Assembly (NCBI RefSeq): GCF_025643595.1
Contig: NZ_CP102826.1
Coordinates: 6,138,001-6,202,000, forward strand
Length of the DNA: 64,000 nt
Direction: 5' to 3'
From: Saccharopolyspora rosea
Lineage (GTDB): Bacteria > Actinomycetota > Actinomycetes > Mycobacteriales > Pseudonocardiaceae
This document shows positions 27,021 through 35,885 of the stretch, one piece after another. A model generated the notes under the pieces. It had not been told where the DNA came from. It was given only the letters and a program-made list of their open reading frames with translations, and searched no databases. A program made the translations under genes and the position numbers. Position 1 is the first letter of the stretch. Every line of letters begins with the position of its first letter.

Positions 27021-28118
27021 TCAGTCTGCCGGGAACTCACCGGTGGCGTGGAAGCGGTCCAGGACCGCGCGCGGCGCCTGGAGGTCGAGTCCCCGGTCGG
27101 CGACCCAGGTGTCGTCGTAGTAGGTGTGCGTGTAGCGCTCGCCGCCGTCGCAGAGCAGCGTGACGATGCTGCCCCGCCTGCCCGCGCGCAGCATTTCCGA
27201 GACGAGGCCGAACACGCCCCACAGGTTGGTACCGGTGGAGCCGCCGACGCGGCGACCGAGCACCCGCTCGACCCAGCGGATGGTGGCGATGGAGGCGGCG
27301 TCCGGGACCTTGACCATCCGGTCGATCGCCTGGCCGACGAACGACGGCTCGACCCGGGGTCGCCCGATCCCCTCGATCAGCGAGCCGCGGTCGGCCGTCT
27401 TGGCCGGGTCGGCGTCGCACCACGCCTCGTAGAACACCGAATGCTCCGGGTCGACGACCGCGAGCTGCGTGTCGTGGCACCGGTAGCGCAGGTAGCGGCC
27501 GATGGTCGCGCTGGTGCCCCCGGTGCCCGCGCCGACCACGATCCACGTCGGTTCGGGGTGCGGTTCGAGCGCGAGCTGCTCGAAGATCGACTCGGCGATG
27601 TTGTTGTTGCCGCGCCAGTCGGTGGCCCGCTCGGCGTGGGTGAACTGGTCCATGAAGTGGCCGCCGAGATCGGCGGCCAGGCGGCGGGACTCGGTGTAGA
27701 TGGCGCCGGGCTCGTCGACGAAGTGGCAGCGCCCGCCGTGCCACTCGATCAGCGCCACCTTCTCCCGACTGGTCGAACGGGGCATCACGGCGATGAACGG
27801 CAGCCCGAGCATCCGGGCGAAATAGGCTTCCGACACCGCCGTCGAACCGGACGAAGCCTCGATCACCGGTGTGTTTTCGGTCACCCAACCGTTGCAAATC
27901 GCGTAGAGGAACAGCGATCGGGCCAGCCGGTGCTTGAGCGAACCAGTCGGATGTGTTGACTCGTCCTTGAGGTAGAGGTCGATACCCCACTCCGCGGGCA
28001 GCGGATAGCGCAGCAAATGGGTGTCGGCGCTGCGGTTGGCATCGGCCTCGATGATCCGCACCGCCTCGTTCGTCCAGGCGCGGGTCCGGGCGCAGGACCG
28101 GTCGACGCTGGCGGTCAC
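27021..28118 (-). CDS. cds1: PLP-dependent cysteine synthase/desulfhydrase family protein (Cds1-like)
   Basis: Fold-type II PLP enzyme, 365 aa. [12 protein letters not shown] holds the Schiff-base Lys; [28 protein letters not shown] and [13 protein letters not shown] are substrate and phosphate loops. The sequence departs from CysK/CysM and resembles the actinobacterial Cds1 type, reported to be an L-cysteine desulfhydrase in mycobacteria. The reaction here is therefore inferred to be cysteine breakdown to sulfide, pyruvate and ammonia. The GTG at 28118 overlaps the upstream stop. Confidence 0.8.
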   Translation of the reverse strand: MTASVDRSCARTRAWTNEAVRIIEADANRSADTHLLRYPLPAEWGIDLYLKDESTHPTGSLKHRLARSLFLYAICNGWVTENTPVIEASSGSTAVSEAYFARMLGLPFIAVMPRSTSREKVALIEWHGGRCHFVDEPGAIYTESRRLAADLGGHFMDQFTHAERATDWRGNNNIAESIFEQLALEPHPEPTWIVVGAGTGGTSATIGRYLRYRCHDTQLAVVDPEHSVFYEAWCDADPAKTADRGSLIEGIGRPRVEPSFVGQAIDRMVKVPDAASIATIRWVERVLGRRVGGSTGTNLWGVFGLVSEMLRAGRRGSIVTLLCDGGERYTHTYYDDTWVADRGLDLQAPRAVLDRFHATGEFPAD

Positions 28119-28429
28119 TGCTCGTCCGCGTCGGCCTCGCCGCGCAGCTGGGCGCGGAGGTGGTCGCGGCGGGACTTGCGCTCGGCCGCCCGCTCCGCCA
28201 TGCCGGTGGCGACGCGCCTGCGCAGGCCGCCGAAGACCAGCATGGACAGCGGCATCACCACGATGACGGAGACGGCCGCGGCGACCAGCAGCGGAGCACC
28301 GAGCAGCACGAGCACCCCGGCGACCACGACCACCATGCCCAGCCGGGCGACCGTGTACAGCGCGAGATCCCGCCCCAGCGAGGACTGCTCTGCCTGGTCG
28401 GCGCGTTCGGCCTGCTGCTGTTCCGGCAC
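28115..28429 (-). CDS. DUF4229-like small membrane protein
   Basis: 104 aa. An acidic N-terminus is followed by two hydrophobic helices (residues about 22-45 and 48-68) and a long basic/charged C-terminus ([22 protein letters not shown]). This is the DUF4229 layout. The GTG at 28429 is preferred over GTGs at 28450 and 28456 because TACCCT (28437-28442) lies 7 nt upstream, giving a leaderless start, and no ribosome site serves the others. It overlaps the cds1 start. The function is unknown. Confidence 0.65.
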   Translation of the reverse strand: MPEQQQAERADQAEQSSLGRDLALYTVARLGMVVVVAGVLVLLGAPLLVAAAVSVIVVMPLSMLVFGGLRRRVATGMAERAAERKSRRDHLRAQLRGEADADEQ

Positions 28430-28559
28430 GTCGTCCAGGGTAGAGGACACCCGCACGAGGTCGAGGGGGACTGTGGCGGCGGGAACAGCGCACTGCCCGA
28501 AGCGCCGCTTTCGTCCCTTACCTTCCCTTTACCTAAACCCAAATGTTCGAGTACCTGAC

Positions 28560-28577
28560 CATCCTAGTGCCAGGATG
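28560..28577. promoter_or_regulatory. Inverted repeat upstream of bldC
   Basis: CATCCT-AGTGCC-AGGATG is a perfect 6-bp inverted repeat with a 6-nt spacer, ending 46 bp before the bldC start. It could be a protein operator or a short hairpin in the bldC leader. Nothing else in the sequence separates the two. Confidence 0.4.
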
Positions 28578-28623
28578 CGACCGGAATGCCCGAATAAACA
28601 TCTTCGCCAACTGGAGGTCACCT

Positions 28624-28848
28624 GTGACCGCGACGACCCAGCCGTCTCGGCAGAATGGTCAGGAGCAGCTCCTCACCCCGGGTGAGGTCGCAGCGCTGTT
28701 CCGGGTGGATCCCAAGACCGTGACGCGGTGGGCGACCGCGGGCCGGATCGGCTCCATCCGCACCCCGGGGGGCCACCGCCGGTTCCGCGAGTCCGAGGTC
28801 CGCACGCTGCTCGCCGAGTTGACCAACGACGTCAACCGGACCGCGTGA
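28624..28848 (+). CDS. bldC: BldC-type MerR-like helix-turn-helix regulator
   Basis: 74 aa. LLTPGEVAALFRVDPKTV is followed by TRWATAGRIGSIRTPGGHRRF and then RESEVRTLLAEL, nearly the S. coelicolor BldC sequence. BldC consists of a single DNA-binding domain that binds direct repeats cooperatively and times developmental genes in Streptomyces. The GTG at 28624 has GGAGGT 6 nt upstream. It is monocistronic: a 15-bp hairpin follows and the upstream gene is divergent. Its target set in this organism is unknown. Confidence 0.93.
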   Translation: MTATTQPSRQNGQEQLLTPGEVAALFRVDPKTVTRWATAGRIGSIRTPGGHRRFRESEVRTLLAELTNDVNRTA

Positions 28849-28897
28849 GGCGGCCGAGCGACGGTCGGCGGATCGCCCGAGTCGGCTGACCGCCGAT

Positions 28898-28937
28898 CCA
28901 GGTGGTGCCTCGCGCACCGGCCCGAGGCACCACCTGG
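28898..28937 (+). terminator. Strong hairpin terminator after bldC
   Basis: CCAGGTGGTGCCTCG (28898-28912) and CGAGGCACCACCTGG (28923-28937) are perfectly complementary over 15 bp with a 10-nt loop, starting 50 bp after the bldC stop. There is no T-run, but the stem is one of the strongest in the window. Confidence 0.75.
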
Positions 28938-29060
28938 GTCCGCGCTCCCCCTCCCCCGAAGTACGCGCCCCGACAACGTGACCGGTCGGTCACCTTCCGC
29001 AACGACAATCGCCCGTCCGATTCGCTAGTCTCGGTGGCGGGACAGTTGGAGGTGGCCACG

Positions 29061-29252
29061 ATGATCTATGTCCTGGCAGCGATCGGTGCGCTCACCGTCG
29101 CCGTGCTGATGTGGAAGGCATTCGGCCCCGACACCTCGACGCTCACCGGGCGCGATGCGCACCGGGCCCAGGTCCCGCCCGACGACGACCCCGACTTCCT
29201 GCGCCGGATCAGCGAGCAGCAGCGCAAGCCGCGCCCGGGCGAGGAGGGCTAG
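29061..29252 (+). CDS. Small single-helix membrane protein
   Basis: 63 aa. The N-terminal helix MIYVLAAIGALTVAVLMW is followed by a hydrophilic cytoplasmic or external tail with PDDDPDFLRRISEQQRKP. The ATG at 29061 has GGAGGT 7 nt upstream. It is convergent with the MinD-like gene, 15 bp away. No family was recognised; similar small proteins are found across actinobacteria. Confidence 0.65.
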   Translation: MIYVLAAIGALTVAVLMWKAFGPDTSTLTGRDAHRAQVPPDDDPDFLRRISEQQRKPRPGEEG

Positions 29253-29267
29253 GCGCTCCTCGCCCCG

Positions 29268-30755
29268 TCACGGCCTGCGCTGGCGGCCGGGAGCGTGCGG
29301 GAAGTCGTCGGCTACGGTGGCCGCCAGTTCGAGCAGCGCGAGCCGCGTGGGAGCGGCGAGCCGGTCGAGCTCCACCTCGGCGCCCTCTTCCAGGTGCGGG
29401 TCGAAGGGGATCTTCACGACCGCGCGGCAGCGGGCCGCGAAGTGCTTGGCCAGCTTGTCGACGTCCACCTTGCCGCCTGCCGGGCGCACCGAGTTGATCA
29501 CCGCGACGGACCGGGACACCAGGTCCCCGTAGCCGTGCGCGTCCAACCAGTCCACTGTGGCCGATGCGCTGCGCGCTCCGTCGATCGAGCTGGACGACAC
29601 GATGATCAGCGAGTCGGCGACGTCGAGCACGCCCTTCATGGCCGAGTGCATCAGGCCGGTGCCGCAGTCGGTGAGCACCACGTTGTAGAAGTGCTCCAGC
29701 AGCGTGATCGTCCGCCGGTAGTCGTCCTCGCTGAACGCCTCGGAGACCGCCGGGTCCTGCTCGCTGGCGAGGATCTCCAGTCGGCTCGGGCCCTGCGAGG
29801 TGTAGGCGCGGACGTCGCTGTACTTGCGGATGCGGTGCGCGTCGCGCAGCAGGTGGCGGACCGTCGCGGTCGTCTCCAGCGGGATCTTCTGGCTCAGCGT
29901 GCCGCGGTCCGGGTTGGCGTCGACCGAGATCACGCGGTCGCCGCGCAGCGACGAGAACGTCGAGCCGAGCGTGGCGGTGGTCGTGGTCTTGCCGACGCCG
30001 CCCTTGAGGCTGAGCATCGCGATCTTGTAGCAGCCCTGCAGCGGTTGGTTGATGCGGGCGATCAGCTCGCGGCGCCGCCGGTCCGCGGGGCTCTCGCCGA
30101 GGTTGATCGTCTTGCCGCTGATCAGGTAGACGGCCTTGCGCCAGCCGGACTGCGGCGGTCGCTTGGTCTGCCGGAGCAGCTGCGCCGAGGTCAGGTCCGG
30201 GCCGAACGGCTGCTGGCCCTGCGGCTGCGGCGCGAAGCCCTGCTGCGGGTGCTGCTGACCCGGGAAACCCTGCTCCGGCGGCGGATAGGGCCCGGACTGC
30301 CCACCGGCCACCGCGTGCGGCCCGGACTGGCCGCCGGGCACGGCGTAGGGCCCGGACTGGCCGCTGCCGACCGGGTACGGGCCGGACTGGGCCCCGGGCA
30401 CGGCGTGCGGCCCCGAGGCGCCGGGCGGCGGCGTCCCCTCGGCGTTGGCCGCGGCCTGCGCTCCGGACTGGGCGGCGTCCTTGCGGACCGGGGCGGTCGG
30501 CGCACCGCTCGGGTAGTACGGCCGCGGCGCGTCGCCCGCGGGGTACGGCCCGGACTGGTTGCCCAACATCTGCGCGGGGTCCACATAGGACGGTGGTGGG
30601 TGTTCCTGCGGCGGCGGCGAGAAAGCCGGTCTCGTCTCCTGCTCCGGGTACTGCGGCTGGGCCCCGTTGCCCGTCGACGCACTGGATTCGACGCCCGCAC
30701 CGTCCGCCGCGCCCGGCTCCTGCCGGGGCCCCGGGCCTTCGTACTGTCCGGTCAC
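29268..30755 (-). CDS. MinD/ParA-like ATPase with proline-rich repeat N-terminus (EspI-like)
   Basis: 495 aa. Residues about 1-210 are disordered and rich in Pro, Gly and Gln, with seven or so QSGPY/H-type repeats. The C-terminal half is a deviant-Walker ATPase: MLSLKGGVGKTTTTATLGS (Walker A), VISVDANPDRGTL, and VVLTDCGTGL. The layout resembles mycobacterial EspI and related MinD-like proteins of type VII loci. The GTG at 30755 is chosen for GGAGGGA 8 nt upstream. It stands alone, between ccsB and a small membrane protein. A type VII link is suggested by the island at 24132-26995 but not shown. Confidence 0.78.
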   Translation of the reverse strand: MTGQYEGPGPRQEPGAADGAGVESSASTGNGAQPQYPEQETRPAFSPPPQEHPPPSYVDPAQMLGNQSGPYPAGDAPRPYYPSGAPTAPVRKDAAQSGAQAAANAEGTPPPGASGPHAVPGAQSGPYPVGSGQSGPYAVPGGQSGPHAVAGGQSGPYPPPEQGFPGQQHPQQGFAPQPQGQQPFGPDLTSAQLLRQTKRPPQSGWRKAVYLISGKTINLGESPADRRRRELIARINQPLQGCYKIAMLSLKGGVGKTTTTATLGSTFSSLRGDRVISVDANPDRGTLSQKIPLETTATVRHLLRDAHRIRKYSDVRAYTSQGPSRLEILASEQDPAVSEAFSEDDYRRTITLLEHFYNVVLTDCGTGLMHSAMKGVLDVADSLIIVSSSSIDGARSASATVDWLDAHGYGDLVSRSVAVINSVRPAGGKVDVDKLAKHFAARCRAVVKIPFDPHLEEGAEVELDRLAAPTRLALLELAATVADDFPHAPGRQRRP

Positions 30756-30881
30756 CGTTGCCGTCCCTCCAAGCATCGAGTCGGGCCCTGCCTGCCCAAG
30801 CCGGGATCCGCCCGCCTCAGCAGGCACCGTAGTCCCACATATACCCGCACGTCACCATGGGTCGCCGAGGCCCCGGAACGC

Positions 30882-30917
30882 CGATCGCCCGGGCCGCATG
30901 GCGGTCCCGGGCGATCG
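30882..30917 (-). terminator. Hairpin terminator of the cytochrome c biogenesis operon
   Basis: CGATCGCCCGGG (30882-30893) and CCCGGGCGATCG (30906-30917) form a perfect 12-bp stem with a 12-nt loop, 28 bp beyond the ccsB stop in the direction of transcription. No T-run is present. Confidence 0.7.
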
Positions 30918-30945
30918 ACGACAAGTCTCAGCCGCAGCGGGCGGC

Positions 30946-31956
30946 TCAGGAGCCGGGAAGTCCGGCGTAGGAGTGCAGCCCGGCCACCACGATGTTGACG
31001 AAGAACAGGTTGAAGATCATCACCGCCAGGCCGAAGATGTTGATCCACGCGGCGCGCGCGCCCCGCCAGCCCGACGTCGCGCGGGCGTGCAGGTAGGCGG
31101 CGTAGACGACCCAGGCGATGAACGAGCAGGTCTCCTTGGGGTCCCAGCCCCAGAACCGGCCCCACGCGGCCTCCGCCCAGATCGCCCCGGCGATGATCGT
31201 GAAGGTCCAGATCGGGAAGGTGACGACCGTGGTCCGGTAGGCCAACCGGTCCAGCGCCTGGCTGGTGGGCAGCCGGGAACCGACCTTGGCCATCTTGAGC
31301 GGGTTGTTCTCGTACCGGGAGCGCACCAGGTACAGCACGCTGGCCACACCGGCGAACAGCAGGGCACCGCTGGAGATCACCGCGGCCGTCACGTGGATGG
31401 TGATCCAGTACGACTGGAGCGCGGGCTGCAGCGGGGCCGCCTTGGCGTAGAGCACCGTGCCGGACAGGAACAACAGCACGATCATCGGCAGCATCACGAA
31501 GCCGCCGAGCCCGCGCAGCTGCGACGGGGTGGCGTCGCGACGACCGACGCGCAGTTGGCGGAACAGCACGACGGTCCAGGCGACGACCGCCGCGAAGCAG
31601 ATCGCCGAGCCGAACTCGTACATGTTGCCCCACGGCGCCCGGCCGGTGGCCAGGCCGCGCAGCACGATGGAGGTGAGGTGCACCAGCGCACCGAGCACGG
31701 TCATGGACACGGCCATGCCGCCGACCCGCTCCGCGAGCGGACGCTTCGGCGCCTCCGCCACGTGCCCGACCGCGGGCTTGCTGGTCGTCTCGCCGCCCCC
31801 GGCGCCCACCAGGACCGACTCCCGTTCCGGAGCCGCCCTGCGGGCCCTGCCGTAGGCGAATTCGCCGAAGTACAGCAACATCGCGGCGATGTAGATGACC
31901 ACCGAGGTGGCGTAGGCCATGTCGCTGTACGTCGCCAGCGTCTGGTTGACCGGCAT
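30946..31956 (-). CDS. ccsB: Cytochrome c biogenesis protein CcsB (CcsA-type haem handling protein)
   Basis: 336 aa, polytopic. WGRFWGWDPKETCSFIAWVVYAAYLHAR contains the WWD-type tryptophan-rich signature that presents haem. His residues in TIHVTAAVISSG and GLHSYAG are candidate haem ligands, and GNMYEFG lies before the third helix. It works with ResB as the System II haem exporter and cytochrome c synthetase. The ATG at 31956 overlaps the resB stop by one base (TGATG), with GGAAGGA upstream. Confidence 0.93.
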   Translation of the reverse strand: MPVNQTLATYSDMAYATSVVIYIAAMLLYFGEFAYGRARRAAPERESVLVGAGGGETTSKPAVGHVAEAPKRPLAERVGGMAVSMTVLGALVHLTSIVLRGLATGRAPWGNMYEFGSAICFAAVVAWTVVLFRQLRVGRRDATPSQLRGLGGFVMLPMIVLLFLSGTVLYAKAAPLQPALQSYWITIHVTAAVISSGALLFAGVASVLYLVRSRYENNPLKMAKVGSRLPTSQALDRLAYRTTVVTFPIWTFTIIAGAIWAEAAWGRFWGWDPKETCSFIAWVVYAAYLHARATSGWRGARAAWINIFGLAVMIFNLFFVNIVVAGLHSYAGLPGS

Positions 31957-33566
31957 CAGTTCTTCCTTCCGCGCGCTCCAGCGGCGACCGCACTCGACTG
32001 CGGCGAGCCATCGTCCTGCGTGCCGAGCAGATCCGCGGCCAGCCTGGTGAACTCCTCGCCATAGCCGGCCTGGTCGGTGCGGGCGAGTCCGCCGACCTCG
32101 ACGACGGTACGCGCCGAGTCCTCCGGGTGCCGCCGGACCCGCACCCACACCCGGCGGCGCTTGATGATCAGGGACGTCCCGATGCCGAAGACGATGGTGA
32201 TCGCGAAGAACAGCACCCACGCCTCGAACGGGTCGTGCGAGATCTGCAGGTTGACCCAGCGCTGCACCCCGTCGAAGTGCACCGTGGTGCCGTCGTCGAG
32301 GCGGACCTCCTGGCCCACCCGCAGGTTCTGCCGGGCGACGCGCTTGAGCCTGCCGTTGGCCACCATGGACTGATCGACGCTGAAGATCGACTGCCCCCGG
32401 CCGGAGTCCAGACCCAGGTCACCGCGCAGCACGTCGACGGCCACCGTCGGATCGAGCAGGTCCGGGAACCCGGAGCTGAGCAGCGTCCCGCTGTAGTTCG
32501 CCGTCGGCGCGAACAGGCCGGTCACGGCGATCTGGTTCTGCCTGCGCTGCCGCTCGTCCTGCACGCCCGGCGGGTCGAACTTGGTGGCGCCCTGCGAGAG
32601 CATCGTCGTCGGGTCGACCGGCTGCCACTGCACGACCTGCGTGCGCCGCTGGCCGTTCGGGAAGGTGACGGTGAACTTCGGCGCGTAGCCGTTGCCAGTC
32701 AGGTAGACCCGGTCGCCCGCGGTCCGCAGCGGGTGGTTGACCTGGAGCAGGTACGGGCGCCAGGCGTCGTTCTGCAGGTCGTCGCCGGACTGGTATTGCA
32801 GGTCGGCGCGGAAGTCCACGGCCTGCCCGGTCGGCAGGTACCGGGTGTGGTAGTCGTTCACGCGCACGCAGAACGGGTCCAGCTGGGTCCCGTCGACCCG
32901 CAGGCCGGCCCGGAACGAGTCGTAGTTGTAGGTGCCGGCGTTGCAGAACTCGGAGCCGTCGGCCATCACGATGACCTGGCCCTCGTAGCCGTAGAACTTG
33001 CCGCCCGCCACGCCGATGAGCAGGCCGATCAGCGCGAAGTGGAACACCAGGTTGCCGACCTCGCGCAGGAACCCGCGTTCCGCGCTGATCGAGCGGGAGC
33101 CGTCGTCCTCCTCGCGCTCGACCTTCCGCCAGCCCTTCAGACGCCGGTGCGCCGCCGCCACGACCTCGTCGACGGACGAGTCCACAGTGGTCTCGGCGTG
33201 GTGCGGCATGCGGGCCAGGTTCCGCGGCGTGCGGACCGGTTCGGCGCGCAGCGCCTTGTAGTGCTGCCAGCACCGGGGCAGCAGGCACCCGATCAGCGAG
33301 ATGAACAGCAGCACGTAGATCGAGGCGAACCAGACCGACCCGAACACCTCGAACGCGCCGATCTTGTCCAGCACCGGCGCCAGGTTCGGGTACTCCCGGA
33401 AGTACTTGTCCACCTCGCCCGGGTTCAGCGACCGCTGCGGGATCAGCGCGCCGGGCAACGCGGCCAGGGCGAGCAGGAACAGCAGCACCAGCGCGGTGCG
33501 CATCGAGGTCAACCCGCGCCAGGTGTTGCGCAGGAAGGCGAGTGCGGTGGCCAGCTGACTACGCAT
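31956..33566 (-). CDS. resB: Cytochrome c biogenesis protein ResB
   Basis: 536 aa. Three N-terminal transmembrane helices (residues about 22-42, 78-100 and 175-195), a large extracytoplasmic domain and a final helix near residue 440 give the ResB layout. LPGALIPQRSLNPGEVDKY, GSVWFASIYVLLFISLIGCLLPR and AERGFLREVGNLVFHFALI are family blocks. It partners CcsB in attaching haem to apocytochrome c outside the membrane. The start overlaps the ccdA stop by one base. Confidence 0.93.
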   Translation of the reverse strand: MRSQLATALAFLRNTWRGLTSMRTALVLLFLLALAALPGALIPQRSLNPGEVDKYFREYPNLAPVLDKIGAFEVFGSVWFASIYVLLFISLIGCLLPRCWQHYKALRAEPVRTPRNLARMPHHAETTVDSSVDEVVAAAHRRLKGWRKVEREEDDGSRSISAERGFLREVGNLVFHFALIGLLIGVAGGKFYGYEGQVIVMADGSEFCNAGTYNYDSFRAGLRVDGTQLDPFCVRVNDYHTRYLPTGQAVDFRADLQYQSGDDLQNDAWRPYLLQVNHPLRTAGDRVYLTGNGYAPKFTVTFPNGQRRTQVVQWQPVDPTTMLSQGATKFDPPGVQDERQRRQNQIAVTGLFAPTANYSGTLLSSGFPDLLDPTVAVDVLRGDLGLDSGRGQSIFSVDQSMVANGRLKRVARQNLRVGQEVRLDDGTTVHFDGVQRWVNLQISHDPFEAWVLFFAITIVFGIGTSLIIKRRRVWVRVRRHPEDSARTVVEVGGLARTDQAGYGEEFTRLAADLLGTQDDGSPQSSAVAAGARGRKN

Positions 33567-34348
33567 CAGATCGGCGTCTCAAAGCCGGCGATCGGTCCAC
33601 GAAGCAACGCGATCAGCTCTCCCCACAAACCGGTGACGAGCAGGAGGCCCACCACCACCAGCAGTGCACCGCCCGCGATCTGGATCGCCCGGGCCCGCCT
33701 GCGCAGCCAGCCCGCGCTCCGGACGGCCCAGCGGGCTCCCAGCGCGAGCAGCACGAACGGCACCCCGAGTCCCAGGCAGTAGGCGACGACCAGCAGGATC
33801 CCGCGGACCGCGGTGCCCGCGCTGACCTCGGTGCCCGCCGCCACCGAGATGACGCCGATCAGCGTCGGCCCCAGGCACGGGGTCCAGCCCAGGCCGAACA
33901 CGGCGCCCAGCAGCGGCGCTCCCCACATCCCGGCGCTCGGCACCCGGTGCACGCGCACGTCGCGCTGCAACGCCGGGACGAGCCCCAGGAACACCAGGCC
34001 CATCGCGACCGTGACGACACCGCCGACCCGTTGCAGCACGTCCTCGTTGGCCAGCAACGCGTCCGACAGCCCGAGCAGCAGCAGCGCACCGGCGGCGAAC
34101 ACGACGCTGAACCCGAGCACGAACAGCAACGCGGCTCCCGCGACCCGCCAACGACCCCGGCGGACCTGCTCGGCCTCGGCCGCGTCGACCGGGGGCGCGT
34201 CGGCCCCCACCACGCCCGCCAGGTACGCCAGGTAGCCCGGCACCAGCGGCACGACGCAGGGGGAAGCGAAGCTGAAGGCCCCGGCGAGCGCGGCGACGCC
34301 GGCCGCGAGCAGCAGCGGGCCGGACGCGGCGAGCTCGGTGGGGTTCAC
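33566..34348 (-). CDS. ccdA: Thiol-disulfide membrane transporter CcdA
   Basis: 260 aa, six transmembrane helices. FSFASPCVVPLVPGYLAYL and FGLGWTPCLGPTLIGVIS carry the two membrane-embedded cysteines that relay reducing power from cytoplasmic thioredoxin to the apocytochrome c pathway. The GTG at 34348 has TACCCT (34355-34360) 6 nt upstream and no ribosome site, implying a leaderless start. This promoter would drive ccdA-resB-ccsB. Confidence 0.92.
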   Translation of the reverse strand: MNPTELAASGPLLLAAGVAALAGAFSFASPCVVPLVPGYLAYLAGVVGADAPPVDAAEAEQVRRGRWRVAGAALLFVLGFSVVFAAGALLLLGLSDALLANEDVLQRVGGVVTVAMGLVFLGLVPALQRDVRVHRVPSAGMWGAPLLGAVFGLGWTPCLGPTLIGVISVAAGTEVSAGTAVRGILLVVAYCLGLGVPFVLLALGARWAVRSAGWLRRRARAIQIAGGALLVVVGLLLVTGLWGELIALLRGPIAGFETPI

Positions 34349-34662
34349 GCTTCGAGGGTAGGGGCGCCATGAGCACCACCCGGCACCGGGCTCGGTGAAC
34401 GCGCCCACATCATGCCTGGTCGAAGGCCCTGCGCAGGCGGAAACCGGACCTGCCAGGGCCGTTGGTCCCGGACTTTCGAGACCAACGCGGCCTGGCGGTG
34501 TGGCCGGACTTACACCCGACCCTGAGTCCTGTCCTTGAACTCGGTTCCGGCGGGGCGTGGTAAGCGGCGCCAGCCGCTTTCTCTTTCGGTGAGCGGTCTC
34601 GCCACTTGCACCGCCACTCAAAACGAGTTCAAAGACAGGCTCTGAGGTGCTCGCCAGCCGGG
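34349..34662. other. Intergenic region between ResA-like gene and ccdA
   Basis: 314 bp without a gene. It contains the leaderless ccdA promoter at its left end. An extended hairpin at 34453-34495 is built of CCAGG and GTTGGTC with their complements around the loop CCGGACTTTCGA. The full copy A of the dispersed palindromic repeat occupies 34521-34647. No open frame with a start and ribosome site was found, and no tRNA cloverleaf. Confidence 0.7.
34521..34647 (-). repeat. Dispersed palindromic repeat, copy A
   Basis: About 127 bp whose ends are near-perfect inverted repeats (left CCTGAGTCCTGTCCTTGAAC; the right end, read on the other strand, CCTCAGAGCCTGTCTTTGAA). In minus orientation it matches copy B at 57004-57125 over most of its length. 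It shares the exact 11-mer ACCGCTCACCG (34587-34597, minus strand) with copies B and C. It begins 16 bp beyond the end of the ResA-like gene. It encodes nothing; a mobile MITE-like origin or a structured RNA or terminator role are both possible. Confidence 0.8.
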
Positions 34663-35253
34663 TCAGTGCTCGGCGGCGACCTTCTGGACCTCCGGGAGCA
34701 GCTCGCTCTGCACGACCTGGGTCAGGTAGATCGCGGCGACCCGGTGCTGGCGGTCCAGCACGATCGTCGCGGGCACCGTGGCGCGCGGGAACTGCCGCAG
34801 CGCCAGCAGGCTGCGCCCGGCCGGGTCGTAGATCGACGGGTAGGTCAGGCGGCGGTCGTTGTGGAAGTCCGTCGCCGCGCTGCGGTCGTCGCGCACGTCG
34901 ATGCCCAGCACCTGGACGCCCTGCGGCCCGGCCTGGTCCTGCACGGCCTGGAGGTCATCGGCCTCGGACCGGCACGGCCCGCACCACGAGCCCCAGATGT
35001 TGAGCACGACGACCTTGCCCTGGAAGTCGTCCAGCGAGATCCGCTTGCCGGACTCGGTGAGGCTCTCGCCACCCAGCCCGGAGACGTGACCGCGCTCGTC
35101 GGGCTGGTAGAAGAGCCTGGTCTGCCCGCCTGGCGAGACGAACGTGAACTCGCCGCCCTGCTTGGAGACCGCGTCGTCACCCTGGGTCGCGCAGCCGCCG
35201 ACCAGCACCGCCGCCGCGGCCGCCACGGCCAGGCGGGCCAACAGTCGTTTCAT
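34663..35253 (-). CDS. resA: ResA/TlpA-like thioredoxin-fold lipoprotein
   Basis: 196 aa. A signal sequence with lipobox VGGC (Cys21) anchors it outside the membrane. The thioredoxin active site is WCGPC with C91 and C94, in NIWGSWCGPCRSEADDL. VPATIVLDRQHRV carries the cis-Pro. It would reduce apocytochrome c cysteines with electrons from CcdA. The ATG at 35253 overlaps the upstream stop (ATGA). It is separated from ccdA by a repeat-containing gap. Confidence 0.88.
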   Translation of the reverse strand: MKRLLARLAVAAAAAVLVGGCATQGDDAVSKQGGEFTFVSPGGQTRLFYQPDERGHVSGLGGESLTESGKRISLDDFQGKVVVLNIWGSWCGPCRSEADDLQAVQDQAGPQGVQVLGIDVRDDRSAATDFHNDRRLTYPSIYDPAGRSLLALRQFPRATVPATIVLDRQHRVAAIYLTQVVQSELLPEVQKVAAEH

Positions 35254-35885
35254 GCTCCTGTCACCTTCGGATCGGTCCCGCCCGCCGGTTCCACGTAGGC
35301 GATCCGCACCAGCTCCTCGTCGTCGAAGACGAGGCTGGTCAGCGACGCCAGCGCGCACTGCCGACGGCGCGGGTCGTGCCACATCGGCCTGCCCTCCAGG
35401 AACCGCCGCAACGTCCAGATCGGCAGCTGGTGCGACACGCACACCGCCTCGTGCCCGGCCGCCCGCGCGCGGGCGCGGTGCGCCGCGCCGAGCATGCGGT
35501 GCGCGATCTCCAGGTAGGGCTCGCCCCAGGACGGCCGGAACGGGTTCCACAGCTTCGGCCAGTGGCTCGGCGAGCGCAGCGCGCCGTCCCCGACCGACAC
35601 CTTCAACCCCTCGAAGAGGTTGCCCGCCTCGATGAGCCGGTCGTCGGTGGCGACGTCGAGCTGGAAGGCCGCGCCGACCGGTTCGGCGGTCTGCTGCGCG
35701 CGTTGCAGCGGGGACGCCACGACGTGGGTGATGTCGCGGTCCGCCAGGAACTCCGCGACCACCTTCGCCTGCCGCTCGCCGCGGTCCGACAGCCGGTACC
35801 CGGGCAGCCGCCCGTACAGGACCCCCTCCGGGTTGTGCACCTCGCCGTGGCGCAGGAAGTGCACGACGGTCCGCTCGCCGCTCAT
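35250..35885 (-). CDS. Histidine phosphatase (phosphoglycerate mutase-like) family protein
   Basis: 211 aa. [11 protein letters not shown] is the RHG catalytic motif with the phosphorylated His. [12 protein letters not shown] gives the second Arg, and [15 protein letters not shown] the second catalytic His. It is too divergent from GpmA to be the glycolytic mutase, which is at 63472. It is encoded between hemL and the ResA-like gene with ATGA overlaps at both ends, an order also found in mycobacteria. The substrate is unknown. Confidence 0.85.
   Translation of the reverse strand: MSGERTVVHFLRHGEVHNPEGVLYGRLPGYRLSDRGERQAKVVAEFLADRDITHVVASPLQRAQQTAEPVGAAFQLDVATDDRLIEAGNLFEGLKVSVGDGALRSPSHWPKLWNPFRPSWGEPYLEIAHRMLGAAHRARARAAGHEAVCVSHQLPIWTLRRFLEGRPMWHDPRRRQCALASLTSLVFDDEELVRIAYVEPAGGTDPKVTGA

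Noticed and set aside
35250-35885. Second glycolytic phosphoglycerate mutase
   Set aside because: It has the catalytic RHG and His motifs but lacks the GpmA substrate loop, and a true gpmA is present at the right edge.
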